From NCBI GenBank assembly GCA_026686845.1, contig JAIVEN010000023.1, forward strand, positions 15,642,001-15,706,000: a stretch of 64,000 nucleotides of DNA. Direction: 5' to 3'. The position numbers were made by a program, and so were the translations under genes. The notes below the pieces were generated by a model. That model was not told where the DNA came from, made no database searches, and worked only from the letters and a program-made list of their open reading frames with translations. This stretch comes from Adenanthera pavonina (taxonomy: Eukaryota; Streptophyta; Magnoliopsida; Fabales; Fabaceae). Shown in pieces: positions 24,159-37,680 of this stretch; within the stretch, counting starts at the first letter, position 1, and each line of letters opens with the position of its first letter.

Positions 24159-27100
24159 GAAATAAAATAAATATTACCTTTTTCTGTATATTTAAAAAAA
24201 ATTGTTTTTTCTCCTTATTGTTATTGTACATACCTTCTTGTACTTGTACATACTTGAATTTCAATTACAAATTTGGGTGGTAAATCACACCCCACGTAAT
24301 TCTAGAAGGCTGAAAGATAATTCTATCAATTGGATATCTTAATTAATTTTCAAGTAAACATGCATGTATATTTCAAATTCATACATAAAAAAGAATATTC
24401 CCCGTTATTGAGTACAGTCATACTTATTCAAATAATATTATCAACATCTTCCACTTCTATCTTTATTTTAGCCACTTATTTCCTAGAATATTACAACATC
24501 GTTTTTATTCTTCATATCATAGTCATTAACTAACATCAAACCCTATAAAATGAGATTGCAATTCAGTTAATAATCTATAAGACATTCAAATAATTAAATA
24601 ATTTTATTCTCAGAGAAACACATATTCTATAACTTAACTTTGTTGATAATTAATATATTAAAAGAGATTCAAGCATAATTTTTAAAATGATAAAAGCATG
24701 AAATATAATTTGATTAAACCTTTAAAAAATTTTCGTCGAATTTACTGGATAGAAAGACATTCCCAAAAAGTGAAGTGAGGTAGCGAGAAATCTTACAAGA
24801 AAAATTAATTCGTGCACCCATGCTTAATTCATGACAACCTGGTTAAATGATAAGATACAATGAATGAAGTTTAATACTTTGAACTAATCTCTTACCTTAG
24901 TCAACCTCAATTCATCTTTATTTCTCTATTGATCCACCTTAATTACACAGAAAAAATTACAATATTTAATTTTTCGCACAAGGGAATGAAATGAATGTCA
25001 GCTAAACTAAAAGCAGTCTGTTAATAATCCAACAAAACACATGAATACATGTGAGGACATAAAATATAATAAACCATTAATTAATCATCTCCCAATGTCA
25101 CTAATCTGCCTAACTTTGATTTGCAAATTATAAGCACTTAACTTGCACGTAAAGTCAAGTGCTTCAACAGTTAGAAACTTCCCCTATAAATTGATAGGTC
25201 AAAGTCTCTTGCAGCGTTGTTTAATATCAATTCTCTAGGCTCATCTCACTAAAACAAAAGTTATAGCCATTATGAACTAAATACTTACAGATACAATGCA
25301 CTAATGGCAGTTGATTATTGCAAGTCCTACAATATTTCTTGGTTTTTGGAAGCGGCAGCATTAACCATCATATATACTCGCTATGGATCATGGATGTGTG
25401 GAATGGAAGAGGACTAGTTTTTTTTTTATTTTGTCAGCTTCAGAGATTATGAAATCACAAAATAAAATATATGAAAAAACTTGTATTGTTTTTAATTAAT
25501 CTACAAGATATATAAAATATACTTACATCCTAATCATTATTCCATCATAACTCTAATTCTGACAGAAAAAATTTGCAATGAAAGCGAAAAAAGCCACATG
25601 TGAAACATCAGGAAAGGATCAAAGATGCCTGCAAATAGTAGGCTCGCAACGAAAAAAGATTGAAATATAAGATGAAACAAACCAACCATGGCATTGGATA
25701 TGAGTAGAATTCTGAACGAATAACGTCAACTTGATTTATCTACACGAAGAACTTGTATAGTATTCACATGGTAAATTTTACTTTGGAAAATAAATAAATA
25801 AATCATTATTACTTTCCATTTTCTAATTGCTGAGAAAAAGGGTCGTAAGTCTCGGTCCAGGAGGAAAAAGAATATTCCTTCTGTGCCTCGGTAAATATTC
25901 TATAATCAATCAAGGATTCTAATACAAGATTTATATATTTTGTTTAAATTAAGTTTCATTTGGACAATGATAGTGGAAGTAATAATTTGTCAATAACAAA
26001 AATTGTGACGTTTACAGTTCCCTTCATCCAGGAGATAATCGGATGGGAGACTTCGTTCTTTGAACTTTCAGGGATTTGAGGCCCACCTAGTCATTTAACT
26101 CATCAGTTACTACCCTTTATTTAAAGGATATTATTTCTTATTGTTTTTTTATTTTTCGATACATAATTTTAAAGCTTAAATTCTTTAGTCCTTCTGATTT
26201 CCCCACTTTTTCCCCTTGCTTCTACAAACAATAGTTCCTTCTCTTCCACAAATTACCAGCCATCCCCATCATCATTTTAAGTGCTGTCATGCAAATGAGA
26301 AAGTTTTGAATATCTATGCATTAAATAACTTAGTATCTAATATCTGTGTGTCCAAGATTCCAATAAATCAACCAGCTGCCGAGGAGATTCATATGTACAT
26401 ATATCTCAATGGTTTTTTATTTTTCCGTGGGCTGAAAAGTTTATTTATTGTTTAATAGCAATTATCTTTTGTACTAAGCGGCTTGTTGATCTTTCTCTCG
26501 AGTATCCCTTCATCCTTAGTACATGTTAAGAGCAACAGTGGCTTTTTGCGCACTTTAATCACTAGCGGTACCTTGCCTTTGTCGCGTAGTACTAATGTAT
26601 CTATTCCCTCCGACACTACCTGCCCCATTTTTATTGGCAAGAACAAAGCCAAAATTGAAAACGCTGATCTAAACTTATACCCCCTTTTTATTTATACTGT
26701 TTTGCTATTATTTTCTTGGCCAACCAGATAAAATTATTAGATTCATTATTTTGCATAATATATAGCGATTGTTTTGGATTTGTCCCTGATGGACTAATCA
26801 CATTTCAATTGGTTGTATTCTAAAAAAATTGATTGGACAAAGTAAAACAATTGCTGCTGATCTACCCCCAGAGAAATTTAAATATTTTTAATGCTGCTCA
26901 CCGATTACCATATGCAGCTTCAAAAAAAAATGTTAATTAGAATTTAATTTGTTGATATCAGCTTTTAGAATTAATTAAGATAGACACATGATTTTGACGT
27001 ATCTTTTACAATTTAAAGAATAATACTGGAATAATAGGCAGCTTTAAAGGTTCTGTTTTTTTAACCCCCTTCTAGTTTAGGTTGAGACTTTTCATCAGCC

Positions 27101-27704
27101 GAGACCTCTTATCTTTTAATGTCTAGTGGATTGCTAAAACATCATGTCGCTAATTTAGAAACTCAATCAAATTCTGAGAATTTAATTAACTAACCCTACC
27201 ATTGATATCCTATAATTAATGGACTTAATTAAAGTCCAATAATATACTGCAAGAAGCTCTGATTGCAGACTTTGCTGATTGATTATTACCAGTGACAATT
27301 CCTTTGCTTTGTCCGTATATGTGGACAGCCAAACATGACCCCGACCTGTGCCTTGTTTGGCATATGCGATTTTATATCTGCTTAAGTTTTTTCCAATATA
27401 CAAAATTTCAAAAAGAAAAACTTTAATTAAAGATATGTATATTTATATATATTTTTTGGTAAACAAGTAAAAAATTGTCACATAGATAAACTTGAGTTTT
27501 TTTTTTTTGGGTGTACAACTTGAGTTTTATAGTATATCAAGAAAATCTCCTTTTTAAGGATCTGAACTGGGCAAGTCGATCTCAACCCAGTCTTTATAAT
27601 TCCTAGCCCAGAGATCACAGATCTATAGGGAATCACTGTGATGGCAACCTATTGCTTTCTATGATTCTATCACTCCATTTCGTTGGTTGGCCAAAAAAAA
27701 CATA
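24159..27704. other. AT-rich intergenic DNA, no gene seen
   Basis: Both strands show only short open frames without recognisable domains. No RNA gene or clear transposon boundary was found. Confidence 0.5.
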
Positions 27705-28018
27705 CTCCCATTTTTTTTATTTTTCTTTTTAAAAAAATACTCCAAAATATAAGTTACTAATTATATAGGAATAAAGAAAGATAGTTTTATTTACTAAATT
27801 TATAAAAAAATACATTATTTTTCAATATTAACCCTATTTAATGCATTATATTCAAAGTCTACACAAATTTCATATTATTTACCACATCTCTTACATTTAA
27901 TTGTTGACAAGAGAAAAATAGGAAAAAAATATTTAATACACTAGAAATTAATAAATAGGACTTATATTTTGAATAAAAAAAATTCTAAAATAGAATTTAT
28001 ATTTTGAATTGGAGGGAG
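27705..28018. mobile_element. Stowaway-like MITE (314 bp)
   Basis: Ends CTCCCA... and ...TTGGAGGGAG, flanked on both sides by TA (27703-27704 and 28019-28020), as expected for Tc1/mariner-type insertion. AT-rich interior without coding capacity. A related family to the three CTCCCTC elements elsewhere in the window, but not the same interior. Confidence 0.65.
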
Positions 28019-28107
28019 TAATATTTAGCCCATTGGAAATTAAAACAAAAAAGAAAGAAAAATCTCAAACTTCATCAATGGGGCATGCCATTACGATCCA
28101 AATTTAG

Positions 28108-29012
28108 ATGGTGCAAACCATATGGATCTTAATCAAGGTTCTATTAACCATGAGACATGCTAAGTTTCAACTAGAACTAACAATCTTTGCAAAATGGAAC
28201 TGTATATGTTACTCTAGCATTGGAAATAATGATTACTTGATCTAATAGCCATCTCCCATTTGTATGAATTTGATTTGATGAAAACTTAAAATCCACTAGG
28301 AGATTTAAAAACGTTAATTAACTCCATGAAAACTTGTTAATTAATTAAGGTAGTATAAACAAATTAATTCATTTTGGTTATGTGTGTGTAATTCAAACCT
28401 AATTCACCCATCACATATACATGATTAAAAGAAAAACTATATATGTTACTGTAATTGTTAGCATTTCTGTGGCCCAAAAAAAAAAAAGAAAGAATTTGCT
28501 AGCATTTCCGCCACATTTATTGACATTTAGTTTGTGTGTGTGGGTTAATAATGGATTACATATAAAGACCTCAAATTTTGAATTTGAACAGAAACTTGTT
28601 ATATGACCAAATGTGCACAGGAAGTGAGAAATTAAGAAGAGGTTAGTGTGTTTAAACCATATGGAACTTAATTAATCAAGATATATATTTCATTAGAAAC
28701 ATTAGGCATGCTAAATTTCAAGGGGATATTGGAAGTCTTCTATTATTCTCAATTCTATTATCCGGTATAGCTATCTCCCATTTGCATGAAATCTGAATAA
28801 AATTTATAATCGAACGGCCTGCAGATTTATATGATCAGTTAACTCAGATATTGCAAACCACTTAATCCATCGTGGTAATTAACGAATGTATGGGATTCAA
28901 ACTAATTAATTCACCCATGATAAGTATTAACTAAAATTTTGAATTTGAACCCAAACGCGTAACGTGATCATGGATCAAATGTGCACAGGAAGTGGAAGCA
29001 GCTAGTGTGACT
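28108..29012 (+). repeat. diverged tandem duplication (unit about 540 / 365 bp)
   Basis: Unit 1 (about 28108-28647) and unit 2 (28648-29012) share in order: AAACCATATGGA.CTTAAT, GGCATGCTAAATTTCAA-type, AGCTATCTCCCATTTG.ATGAA, ATTCACCCAT, AAATTTTGAATTTGAAC, and CAAATGTGCACAGGAAGTG. Unit 2 is shorter through internal deletions. Non-coding. Confidence 0.75.
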
Positions 29013-31962
29013 GCGAGAGAGTTTTCTTTTCTTTTTTTTTTTTTTTTGGTGACAGACTGCGAGAGAGTTTTATTAGTTCAGATTTAGCTTTCAAAAGGTG
29101 GGAGCGTATGATATATACGATGGAGAATGGGCTACATACAAACAAAAATGTTATAGAGCTTACAAGAATGGAATGGGGGTTTAGCTCACCAACCAAATAA
29201 TGCAAATTAATTAGTGTTACTCTTTTCAACTATCAGTCAGTTCCACGTGTCGTCACTGATTGGATCCATGTGGGTCCCTCTTTAATTATTTGCCTTTTCC
29301 CTCCTCATAAAGAATAGTACTATAGAAAACAAAACAAAAATCCCTCATGGACATCGTTACTCATGCAATATTTATTAATTGCATGAATCCATTATTCCTT
29401 TTACCCACAACCTCAAGCTAGCCTCTCTTTCTGACTCTTATTTGCGCCTCAAATCAGTAAGCTAAGCTAGCATTTATACGTTTTCTCTCTAGCTATGAGC
29501 AGAAAGCCAACGTCGTCGTCGCCGGCTAATGGCGATGGCTTGAGCCACAAACACGTTGACACATTTGCCTCTTCAACACACATGCAACGTCGACACTTGT
29601 GTATATATATAGTACATATTGTGTTCCTTCCAAACACAGCACAGTTATATATATATATATATTTTTTTTCTCTCTCTCTACAAATTCGTCCATTTTTATC
29701 ATATATTTTTTGTTTCATATACTGCTGCTACATATAGCCAGACCCATGAACGCCGCCCATGGTTCATGGTGTCTTCCACATGGATTAATTAATTTTTCAA
29801 ACCAGCTAGCTCATCATGTTCCCCAAATTAATTATTAAAATCATTTTTAGTTTCAGCCCTAACCCTGGTTCCAGAATCATATATACTTGACATTGGTTGA
29901 GTTTAATTAATTAATCAGCGTTATCATTATTTTATAATTATTTGTATTTAATTATCTCGTTCAATTAGAAAAATTAATGCTCGTGTGATTGCTGCTGATG
30001 ATAGCCAATCATATATATGTTGAGGTGTCTATACATGACTAGTGATGATGCTTATGCTTGTAGAAATCAGTTTCCTGGGTTTTCAAGCTATCACAAGAAT
30101 CTTGAGTATATATGTCTTCTTCTTAAATTTCCCTAAATTTTTATTTCCAATGAGTTGAATATATATAAATAAAATATATTTATTACAATTGAGAATGACA
30201 TAAAGTCTTAATTGTGGGCCTGTCTAACTAATCATTCATTTATCCGCTGGAGAGCTGAGAGAGTTATATATCCTATTATTCTAAATCATCTTTTTCATGG
30301 TGCACTGTGTGAAATTCCTTCTGATGGTGGATTTCCCTACAATGTCACTAAATCTATCATCTTTGTTGACAAATGACACAAAGAGTTTAGATAGGGAATC
30401 TATAGCCTGCAGCCAGGTGCTTTTTCATTGGCTTTCTTATTTTAAAAGATCTGGACTTTGAATGTATCATAATTGCGTCCGACTTTTAATATATACCTCG
30501 ATCAGCCAGCGATATATGCTTAATTATTCCTCAAGAGAGATTAGTTAATCTATCAAATAAAGATTGTCTTCTTTCTAATTTGGGTAAATTAATATCTAAA
30601 CTTGCATGAATTTGCTGGCAGATATATATATATATATATATATAGACCCATGGAATATCGCCCAAGAAATCTTACATGTCTGTGATGAGAAAAAGAGAAA
30701 AGAGAACAGCTAGCTTTTGATTTCTTCTAAAAGTGAGTTACTTCTTTTACAATAAAGTTAAGGAAAACGTGCTGGCTGGTCATTAATTCACGATCTGATC
30801 ACAAAACTGCAATATTTTCAAAAGTGTTTATAAAGTGAAGGACACACTTATCTCTTCAAAAGCGGTTTGCGAAATCGTTAGTGCAGAAAGATGGCCATTT
30901 TTTTGTTTTTATGGTTAAAGTTGTGGTGGGTGGGAAACGTTACCTGAGAAAAATATATATTATGATTAAGAACATTTTTGGGATCCGATCGAATTAATGT
31001 TATCTCTTAATTTGCTGGGTGCTACCATGCATGCAGATCAAATAACTTATATTCTGTATGCTTCTTTGTAGTATGCTGCTGGAAGCAGTTGCCACACAAA
31101 TTAGTTTACTCTTTCTCTTTTGTTTTTGTCTGTCTGTCCGTCCATTTTTATTAATTATCATGTGATGTGATGACATCATCATCAGTTTCTCTGAGAATGT
31201 TTGTCACTGTAAAAAAGAACTTAAAATACCACTTGACGGACTATGTGCATATGATATGTGTGGTAGGTTGGGAAGGAATCAATTAATGTCGACTATTTAA
31301 GAAAGAAAGAAGAAGAAAAGAAAAATTGCAATATATACACTCCTTATGGATTAATCAGTATAGATGCTTCGGCCGTCTTTTGATTCCCTTCGATCTCAGG
31401 TCTCTCCTTCAAATCTAAAGAAAAGTATGTGAATGGAACTGGAGAGAAAATCATAACAGAAAATGGGCTAGCTCTCGGTAAATTTTTCAAATTAAGTTAT
31501 AAAAATGATTAATTATAAAGAAATATTTTTTTATTTAGTTATGTGCAGTATACTTGTTAATTAAATAATGAACAGTATAATATTGAAGTTGAAAGCATGA
31601 AACAGTTAAAAGATTTGGTTGTCATGCAAATCTTAGGATAATCATTGAAATTTGTTGTTTAAATGTAAAAAGAAACGAAAAGCAGGGAAAATAGCAAGCA
31701 AATAATAGTGTGGGCCCTAAATCGATGTTGATCAGATACCCCACACGAAAGACAATACGTGGGCCAATCAGACTCTCGGAGGATGCCACCTGTGCACGCC
31801 CGCAACTTCACGCTGACTTGGCCCGATTTTATTGGCCACTGTTCATACTACGGAGACAAACAAACCTAGAGAATAGAGACTCAATTATAAACAATAATCA
31901 TGCATCCTAGGCCCCACTTTGAAACTCTCATTTTTTTTCTTTTGTTGAATTAGAACTCAGAA
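29013..31962. other. intergenic DNA with one promoter-like patch
   Basis: A G-box (CCACGTGTCG at about 29244) next to GATTGG, with a GC-richer open frame starting at the ATG at 29495 (MSRKPTSSSPANGDG, 80 codons, turning into low-complexity IYIYIYF), hints at a small transcription unit. The protein is not recognisable, so no CDS is claimed. A second GC-richer island lies at 31710-31850 (ACGTGGGCCAATCAG). (TA)n microsatellite at about 30620-30645. Otherwise nothing seen. Confidence 0.4.
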
Positions 31963-32233
31963 AACTACGACCTCTTATTTTTAATATAAGATCATTTTAA
32001 TCGAATCACACAAATTAAAAATTAAAATTAAAATTAATTAATTATCTTAATTTCTCTAAAAATTTTAATATTTTTTTAAAACTACCCTTATTTAATTTTT
32101 CTCTTTTTCTCTTTGGATACATTAAATATGAGTATTTTTTAGAAATATATAATAAATACTACCTTGTATATTGTAAAGGATCTTATATTTAGGAACATGT
32201 CAAAAGGTCCTATATATAGGACTGGAAGGAGTA
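31963..32233. mobile_element. Stowaway-like MITE, copy A (degraded left end)
   Basis: Right end ...CCTATATATAGGACTGGAAGGAG followed by TA. The interior matches the elements at 61095-61358 and 61529-61794 (blocks ATAAGATCATTTTAATCGAAT, ACTACCCTTATTTAAT, TTGTAAAGGATCTTATATTT). Left end reads CTACGACCTCTTATTTTTAA and is decayed. Confidence 0.75.
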
Positions 32234-32862
32234 TTAATTATTAGTATACAAACTATGCAAATTATTACGACACAAGAAGAGCTCAACTGTTTTTATCATG
32301 CATTACATTAATTGAAGAGATGGATTAGAACTAAAGATTAAATTCAAGACATTAAAATAGGTTAATCTTAATAAGAAAATTAAATTGGCTTAGGAGTATT
32401 CCTATTGGCTTAGAAAAATGAAAAAGAGGCTAGAAGTATTCTTTATAGGTAGGATAGACCAATTTTTTTCAAGGTATTGAAAATAAAGCTAAATCTTTCC
32501 TAACTAAATTTATTCCATATAAAATGGCCAGCAATCAAATTTCTAATCACGTAAAAAGAACCTTTATCATTTACGTCAACCAAAATAGGGAAATCCATAG
32601 AGTATAATTTATTTACATGTTTAATCTATATATTGCAATCCATTCATCTAAATTTATCCCATATAACACATGTAATGAAAAAAAAAGTGTTGTTAGAACT
32701 AAAAAAACATTAGATAGTTTGAACATTTATAATTATAAAAATAACTGAATATAATATAATGAAAAAAATAAAAAATAGGTGAAAAAATAAAGATAATTTG
32801 TTTTTATATTACTATCTAAGTATATACTTTTATTTTATTTTTTTTTATAGTGACCCTAACTC

Positions 32863-33433
32863 ATTGCTTGAATGAGAAGAAAAAATGAGGGTGAGAAAAT
32901 TGAGAGAAGAAAAAATGGGGAGAAAGATATTTTCTCTTTTTATACTTGGATGAATGGAGAAAAAAATAGGAGAGAAAAGTGATTAATTTCAAAATGACAA
33001 TAGTACCCTTGCTATTTTCAGGAAAAATATTTGTATAAAATAAAATTTATTATTCTACCATATTATTTATATAATTTTCATAATATATTACTCAATGGAA
33101 TTAAAATATAATTTTAATATTAATTTATAATTATGTTATCTAATTTTAATTTTTCATTTAGAAAACTAGAAAATGCATTTTTCCCCTGAATGAAATTAAT
33201 TTATATTATATTGCATAGTGGAATTAAAATGTATTTAAAAAATTATAAAATATTGAGTAATTTTGGAATGAGAATTTTCTCTCCATTTTTTAAGAAAAAA
33301 GTTGTTAGGAAAAACATAGAGGACCCATATATCATTTTCCCTGCTATTTTTTTCTTCCTTTCACATTTCTTCCTGCATCCAAGCAAGAGAAAATATATTT
33401 TTTTCTCTCCCATTCCTTTTTCTCCATCCAGAC
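32863..33433. mobile_element. TIR element with long purine/pyrimidine arms
   Basis: The left arm (TTGCTTGAATGAG...TACTTGGATGAATGGAGAAAAA..AGGAGAGAAAAG) recurs inverted at the right (CTTTCACATTTC..CTGCATCCAAGC...TTTTCTCTCCCATTCC..TCTCCATCCAGACA). Each arm contains the CTTGGATG-type motif twice. About 570 bp, no coding capacity. Confidence 0.65.
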
Positions 33434-35597
33434 ATAAGGTAAGAGTATCTCTATATATTTCTCCTAATTATATTTGCTTCACTAGAAATTGGACTTCCAA
33501 CCTTTTACTTAAGGGACAAAAACTCTTATTACTCATAGCAATATGAATTAGTTAAATATATTCTTTTTTAATGACAGTAAAACACTCAAATTTTTCATTT
33601 TTTGGGCCAGAAAAAAATTCAATTTAATTTAAGATGAAAAGAAAATGGAAAAAGAGGTAGGAGAAATGATTGGTCCTCAAAGAGAGGAGAGAAGAAGAGG
33701 AATATGAAGGCGTCACTCATTGTCCAACATGATCCTCCTCTCCTCTCCAGCGATGCCTAACAAATTAAAGCCTTAACCTTCACAGATCATTTGTGTGTTG
33801 TGTGTTTTGGTTGGCTTGGCAATTGGCATGGGTGGGATATTCACTCTTTTATTTAATTTCAGAAATAATAAATCTTCTACGTCACCCCTCCCCCCTGACG
33901 TGTTCCTTTTCATTATTATGTGGTATATATCCCAAGTGTCCTCCAACGCGTGCTCATCTCCTTTGATATATATATATATATATATATGAACATGATCCCT
34001 TTTAACAATTTCTCAATACCTCCATCGCTTTCACTCTCGATCCCCTTTTCATTTTAATTAATTTCTCTATCATTCATTTAATCTTCTACTAATTAATAAT
34101 AATATATATATATATATATATATATAGCAAGCTAGCTTTGAGTTTAACATTTTGTGACTTAACTTAATTTTTGGGAATCCTAGTACGTTCATCAATATTA
34201 ATTATTACTGGTCTGATTGATTGATTCATAGGTTAATTAGTAGGATCCATGACTTAGTAGTGCTTTATATATAATCACTGTTGTTCCGACAGGATCATGG
34301 ATTACTTAATTACATAACTGTCTCGTCCACCATCTGTTCTGTTCTTTCTTGCCACATAACTTGGCAAAGCGACCCCACTCACTCATATTCCTTTTAGTTT
34401 CTTACTTAAATGGTGAAAAAGACGCATCATCTGAATTCTGAGGTGACCCATTTTACAAGTAATCCATCCAGGGAGGGAGGAGTATATACTATGTACTCTC
34501 CTTGTTTTTATTCTCTATTTTTATTCAAATATATATATATATTCATAAACCGTTTTTATTCATATTAATTAATGCAGATATATACCAAGTTTTCGCCCAT
34601 TTCTTGTCACATTCCTCACGGACATGTCTAGTGAATATCTCAGCTTGCTAGCTCTATTATTTATTTCCATATATATAGCTAGCTACCTATATAGCTATAT
34701 ATATTTTCTTTATCGGGCTATAATGTGACAAAAAATAATAAATTATGATATACAGTATATCGTGAACTTCCAGAGTATCTATATATATATTTACAATGTA
34801 ATTATTATCAAATATAAAACTATAATATCATTTCGTTAAGGCATTAAATTCCATACACTCTAGAGGTCTGCAATAGACTCAACTGTCCATTAATGATCTG
34901 ATTTGGATCGGTCAGGCCAAAACAATCGAGTAGGGTTAGGCATCAAGACAATAATCACATTGGTTGATTTGGTCTCCTATGATCCTTCTACTTAAAATAA
35001 TAATAATAATTTCATACAAAATTATTTAAAATTGTATCCTCATTCAAGCACAGAATATATATAATTTCTTAAAATTATATTTTTCACGATTCTTTTAATA
35101 ATTCTGACAAAATTTAGAGGGAACCCAAAAAACTACCAAAATCAACGTCATTCTAACCAGACATTAGGCTAGGTTAATCCTCACTCTTTCTTTCAGTGTT
35201 AAGCCTTATATATAACCTGTATTAATTTTCTCATGATAACATTATGTTGATAAAACAAATAAAATATATAAGAGATGCAATCTTCCCCTATTTTCTGTTG
35301 TTTCTAATATCATTAATCATATATCAGCAAAAGCATGTGTGAGGGGATAGGAGCCAGAGGGACCACAGTCCAGTGATAATTTGTCATATGTGCTCTTTTA
35401 ATTATTGATATAATTCAAGCTGTGACAAATACTCTTTTTGTCTACATATATATTATTATTATTAGTGCTCTCTCTTTGCATTCCTCATCCCCCAGAAAAA
35501 TAATAAAAAGCATGTAAATCGATCACCTATATATATATATATTTATTTATTTATACACACAATAATAAATTCAATTTCAGATAAGGTACAACCATTG
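33434..35597. other. AT-rich intergenic DNA, no gene seen
   Basis: (TA)n microsatellites at about 33967-33988 and 34102-34126. Otherwise no recognisable gene, RNA or transposon end. Confidence 0.5.
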
Positions 35598-36222
35598 TTA
35601 TTAAAACCAGACCAGACCGGCCGATTCGACCGGTCGGACCAGAAATCGGTGCCTGGTTCGGTCAGGTCCGGTCATAGTACACAAACGGTACTATTTAGAA
35701 TCAGTCAAGAATCAGTGAAATCGGCCTTAAACCGGTCATGAACCGATTTAAACCGGTTCTACATAATTTTTTTTAAATTTTTTTATATTTTAAAAATAAA
35801 ATAACATCATTTTTATAATAAAATATGTTTTTTATATATTATAATATTATATAAGTATTATTATGATATATAACTATTAAAAATTATATATTTACTTAAT
35901 AAATAATAAATAATAGATTATTAATTTATTATTTTGAACTCAAAATATGATTATAAATTAATATTAACTTATTTAAATTAAAATATTGAGTTATGAAACT
36001 TATTAATAATTTGTTTGTTATGAATAATAGGTTGATAATTCAATATTATTTAGTTTGAGATTTTAATTAAGTTATAAAATTTATTTAAGCTTATATTATT
36101 TATTTTAAATATATTATTTTAATTATTATCGGTCCAATTTTGATTCGATCTCAATCCAAATATTGAATCTTGAATTAATAACTTATCTAATTTAATGTTA
36201 AATCCGATTCTGACATTATTGG
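35598..36222. mobile_element. CCGG-rich-ended interspersed element, copy 1
   Basis: The left end is dense in alternating ACCGGTC/GACCGGNC motifs (35605-35760), followed by a very AT-rich core and a decayed right end (CGATTCTGACATTATT). The left end and the core block AAAATAAAATAA.AT.ATTTTTA recur in the element at 37218-37680. No coding capacity. Non-autonomous TIR element by inference. Confidence 0.65.
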
Positions 36223-36639
36223 GTACAACACGTTTTAATGGGCCTTGCAGGGTACTTCGTCATCCGGGGGACCCCATACCATCAAAGACAATCTGGGTGT
36301 CCTACAATCGCATTGCTCCAAACTGTAAATTATATTATATGTAACGTATATATGTGGTCCAAAATGGAACAGATGGGACTTCCCTTTTTTTAATTCTTCT
36401 TTGTGATTTCCATCACAGATTCTATTTCCAGCTATCCAATTGTATTATTTGCTCCTGTTTTTCCCAGATCTGTCTCATCCATGTCCGGGAATCAATATGT
36501 CCATTGATGAAATGCTTCACGTGCTTGTCCATTTGAATATCTTGGAACTTCCATTATATGGGCTCAACAGTGCAATCCTCTGCAGACGTACAGCTTGATT
36601 TTGAAGACTAAATTCTGTTTTGGGGGGTAATTTAAGTAA

Positions 36640-37190
36640 TGGATAAATGATAATATATATAATCTTTCTTCTGAATAAGCAATTAAATTCCCGATCTCTT
36701 TTTCTTTTTAAAAAAAATTAATGTAGTTTGTGACACTAATATTATGGAGATTTTATTGCGGTTGATCATTTAACAACACAACAAGCTCGTGCTTTTTGAA
36801 CTGAGGATCTTTTTTCTTTTTTTAAAAAAGGCATCATAGACACGTATCAGTCGGATAAAGTATATAGGCAGGAATAATTTTATATATTATATATAGCTTG
36901 TGAACAGAATTAATATAAAATTATGAGTTGATTTGACTGATCTTATAATGTTTGCAGTGATCTAACATAAATTAATTGTGGATAAATAAAACTCCAAAAT
37001 ATTGAAAAGAAAAATAAAATTCTTGGTTTGGGACATTTACCCGATTCAATGTACCCAAGGAAAAAAATAATCTTTATTCTCCTGAATAAACAAGTTTCCC
37101 AAGCCTTTTTTTTTAAGTTTAGTTTGTGACGCTAATGCTATTGGGAGATTTGGGTATGATAATTTAACAATATATAAGCATGTTTGGATC
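36640..37190 (+). repeat. local repeat unit, copy 1 plus start of copy 2
   Basis: The phrases CTGAATAA(A/G)CAA, AGTTTGTGAC.CTAAT and TTTAACAA occur at about 36672-36780 and again at about 37082-37175. The continuation TTTTGAACTGA.GAT...GCATCATAGACA...CCGATTCAATGTACC occurs at 36797-37052 and again at 39730-40045. The second unit is thus split by about 2.5 kb of inserted elements. Confidence 0.65.
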
Positions 37191-37217
37191 CAGAAAATAA
37201 TCACTTATGGGCATTGT

Positions 37218-37680
37218 ATAAAAAATCGGACCGGACCGGCCGGTTCGACCGGTCCGACCAGGAACCGGCCCCTGGTCCGGTCCGGGAATAGCTGAAAACC
37301 GGGAGGAATTGGAACCGGTGGGAACCGGTCAAAAACCGATATAAAAACGGTACAAAACCGGGTTGAACCGATCCGTTTTTTTTTTAAATTTTTTTAAAAA
37401 TGTTTTTTTAAAATAAAATAATATTATTTTTAGTGTTAAGTAGTATTATTTTTAGTATAATTTTTTTTCTTTCTATATTATAATATGTTATAAGTATTAT
37501 TATGATACATAATGATTAATAATGATAAATTTACCTAACAAATAATATGAAAATAGAATATCAATTGACTATATTATTAAAAATATATTAATTTATTCAC
37601 AACCGGTCCGACCCTGGTCTGACCATTGAACCTTGAACCGTTGCCTTATCCGGTTCAATGACCGGTCTGATTTTTAATAA
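37218..37680. mobile_element. CCGG-rich-ended interspersed element, copy 2 (463 bp)
   Basis: Begins TAAAAAATCGGACCGGACCGG and ends CCGGTCTGATTTTTAATAA; these are inverted complements, so the terminal repeats are visible. Both ends are packed with GGTTCGACCGGTCCGACC-like motifs. The core is AT-rich and matches 35598-36222. It lies inside a larger inverted-repeat element. Confidence 0.75.

Noticed and set aside
29495..29737. 80-codon ORF MSRKPTSSSPANGDG... as a gene
   Set aside because: The N-terminal codons look coding-like, but the second half is low-complexity (TA)n translation and no family is recognisable; kept only as a lead.
33190..33546. 118-codon ORF on the plus strand
   Set aside because: It overlaps the right half and arm of a TIR element and is made of K/F/I-rich translation of AT-rich DNA.
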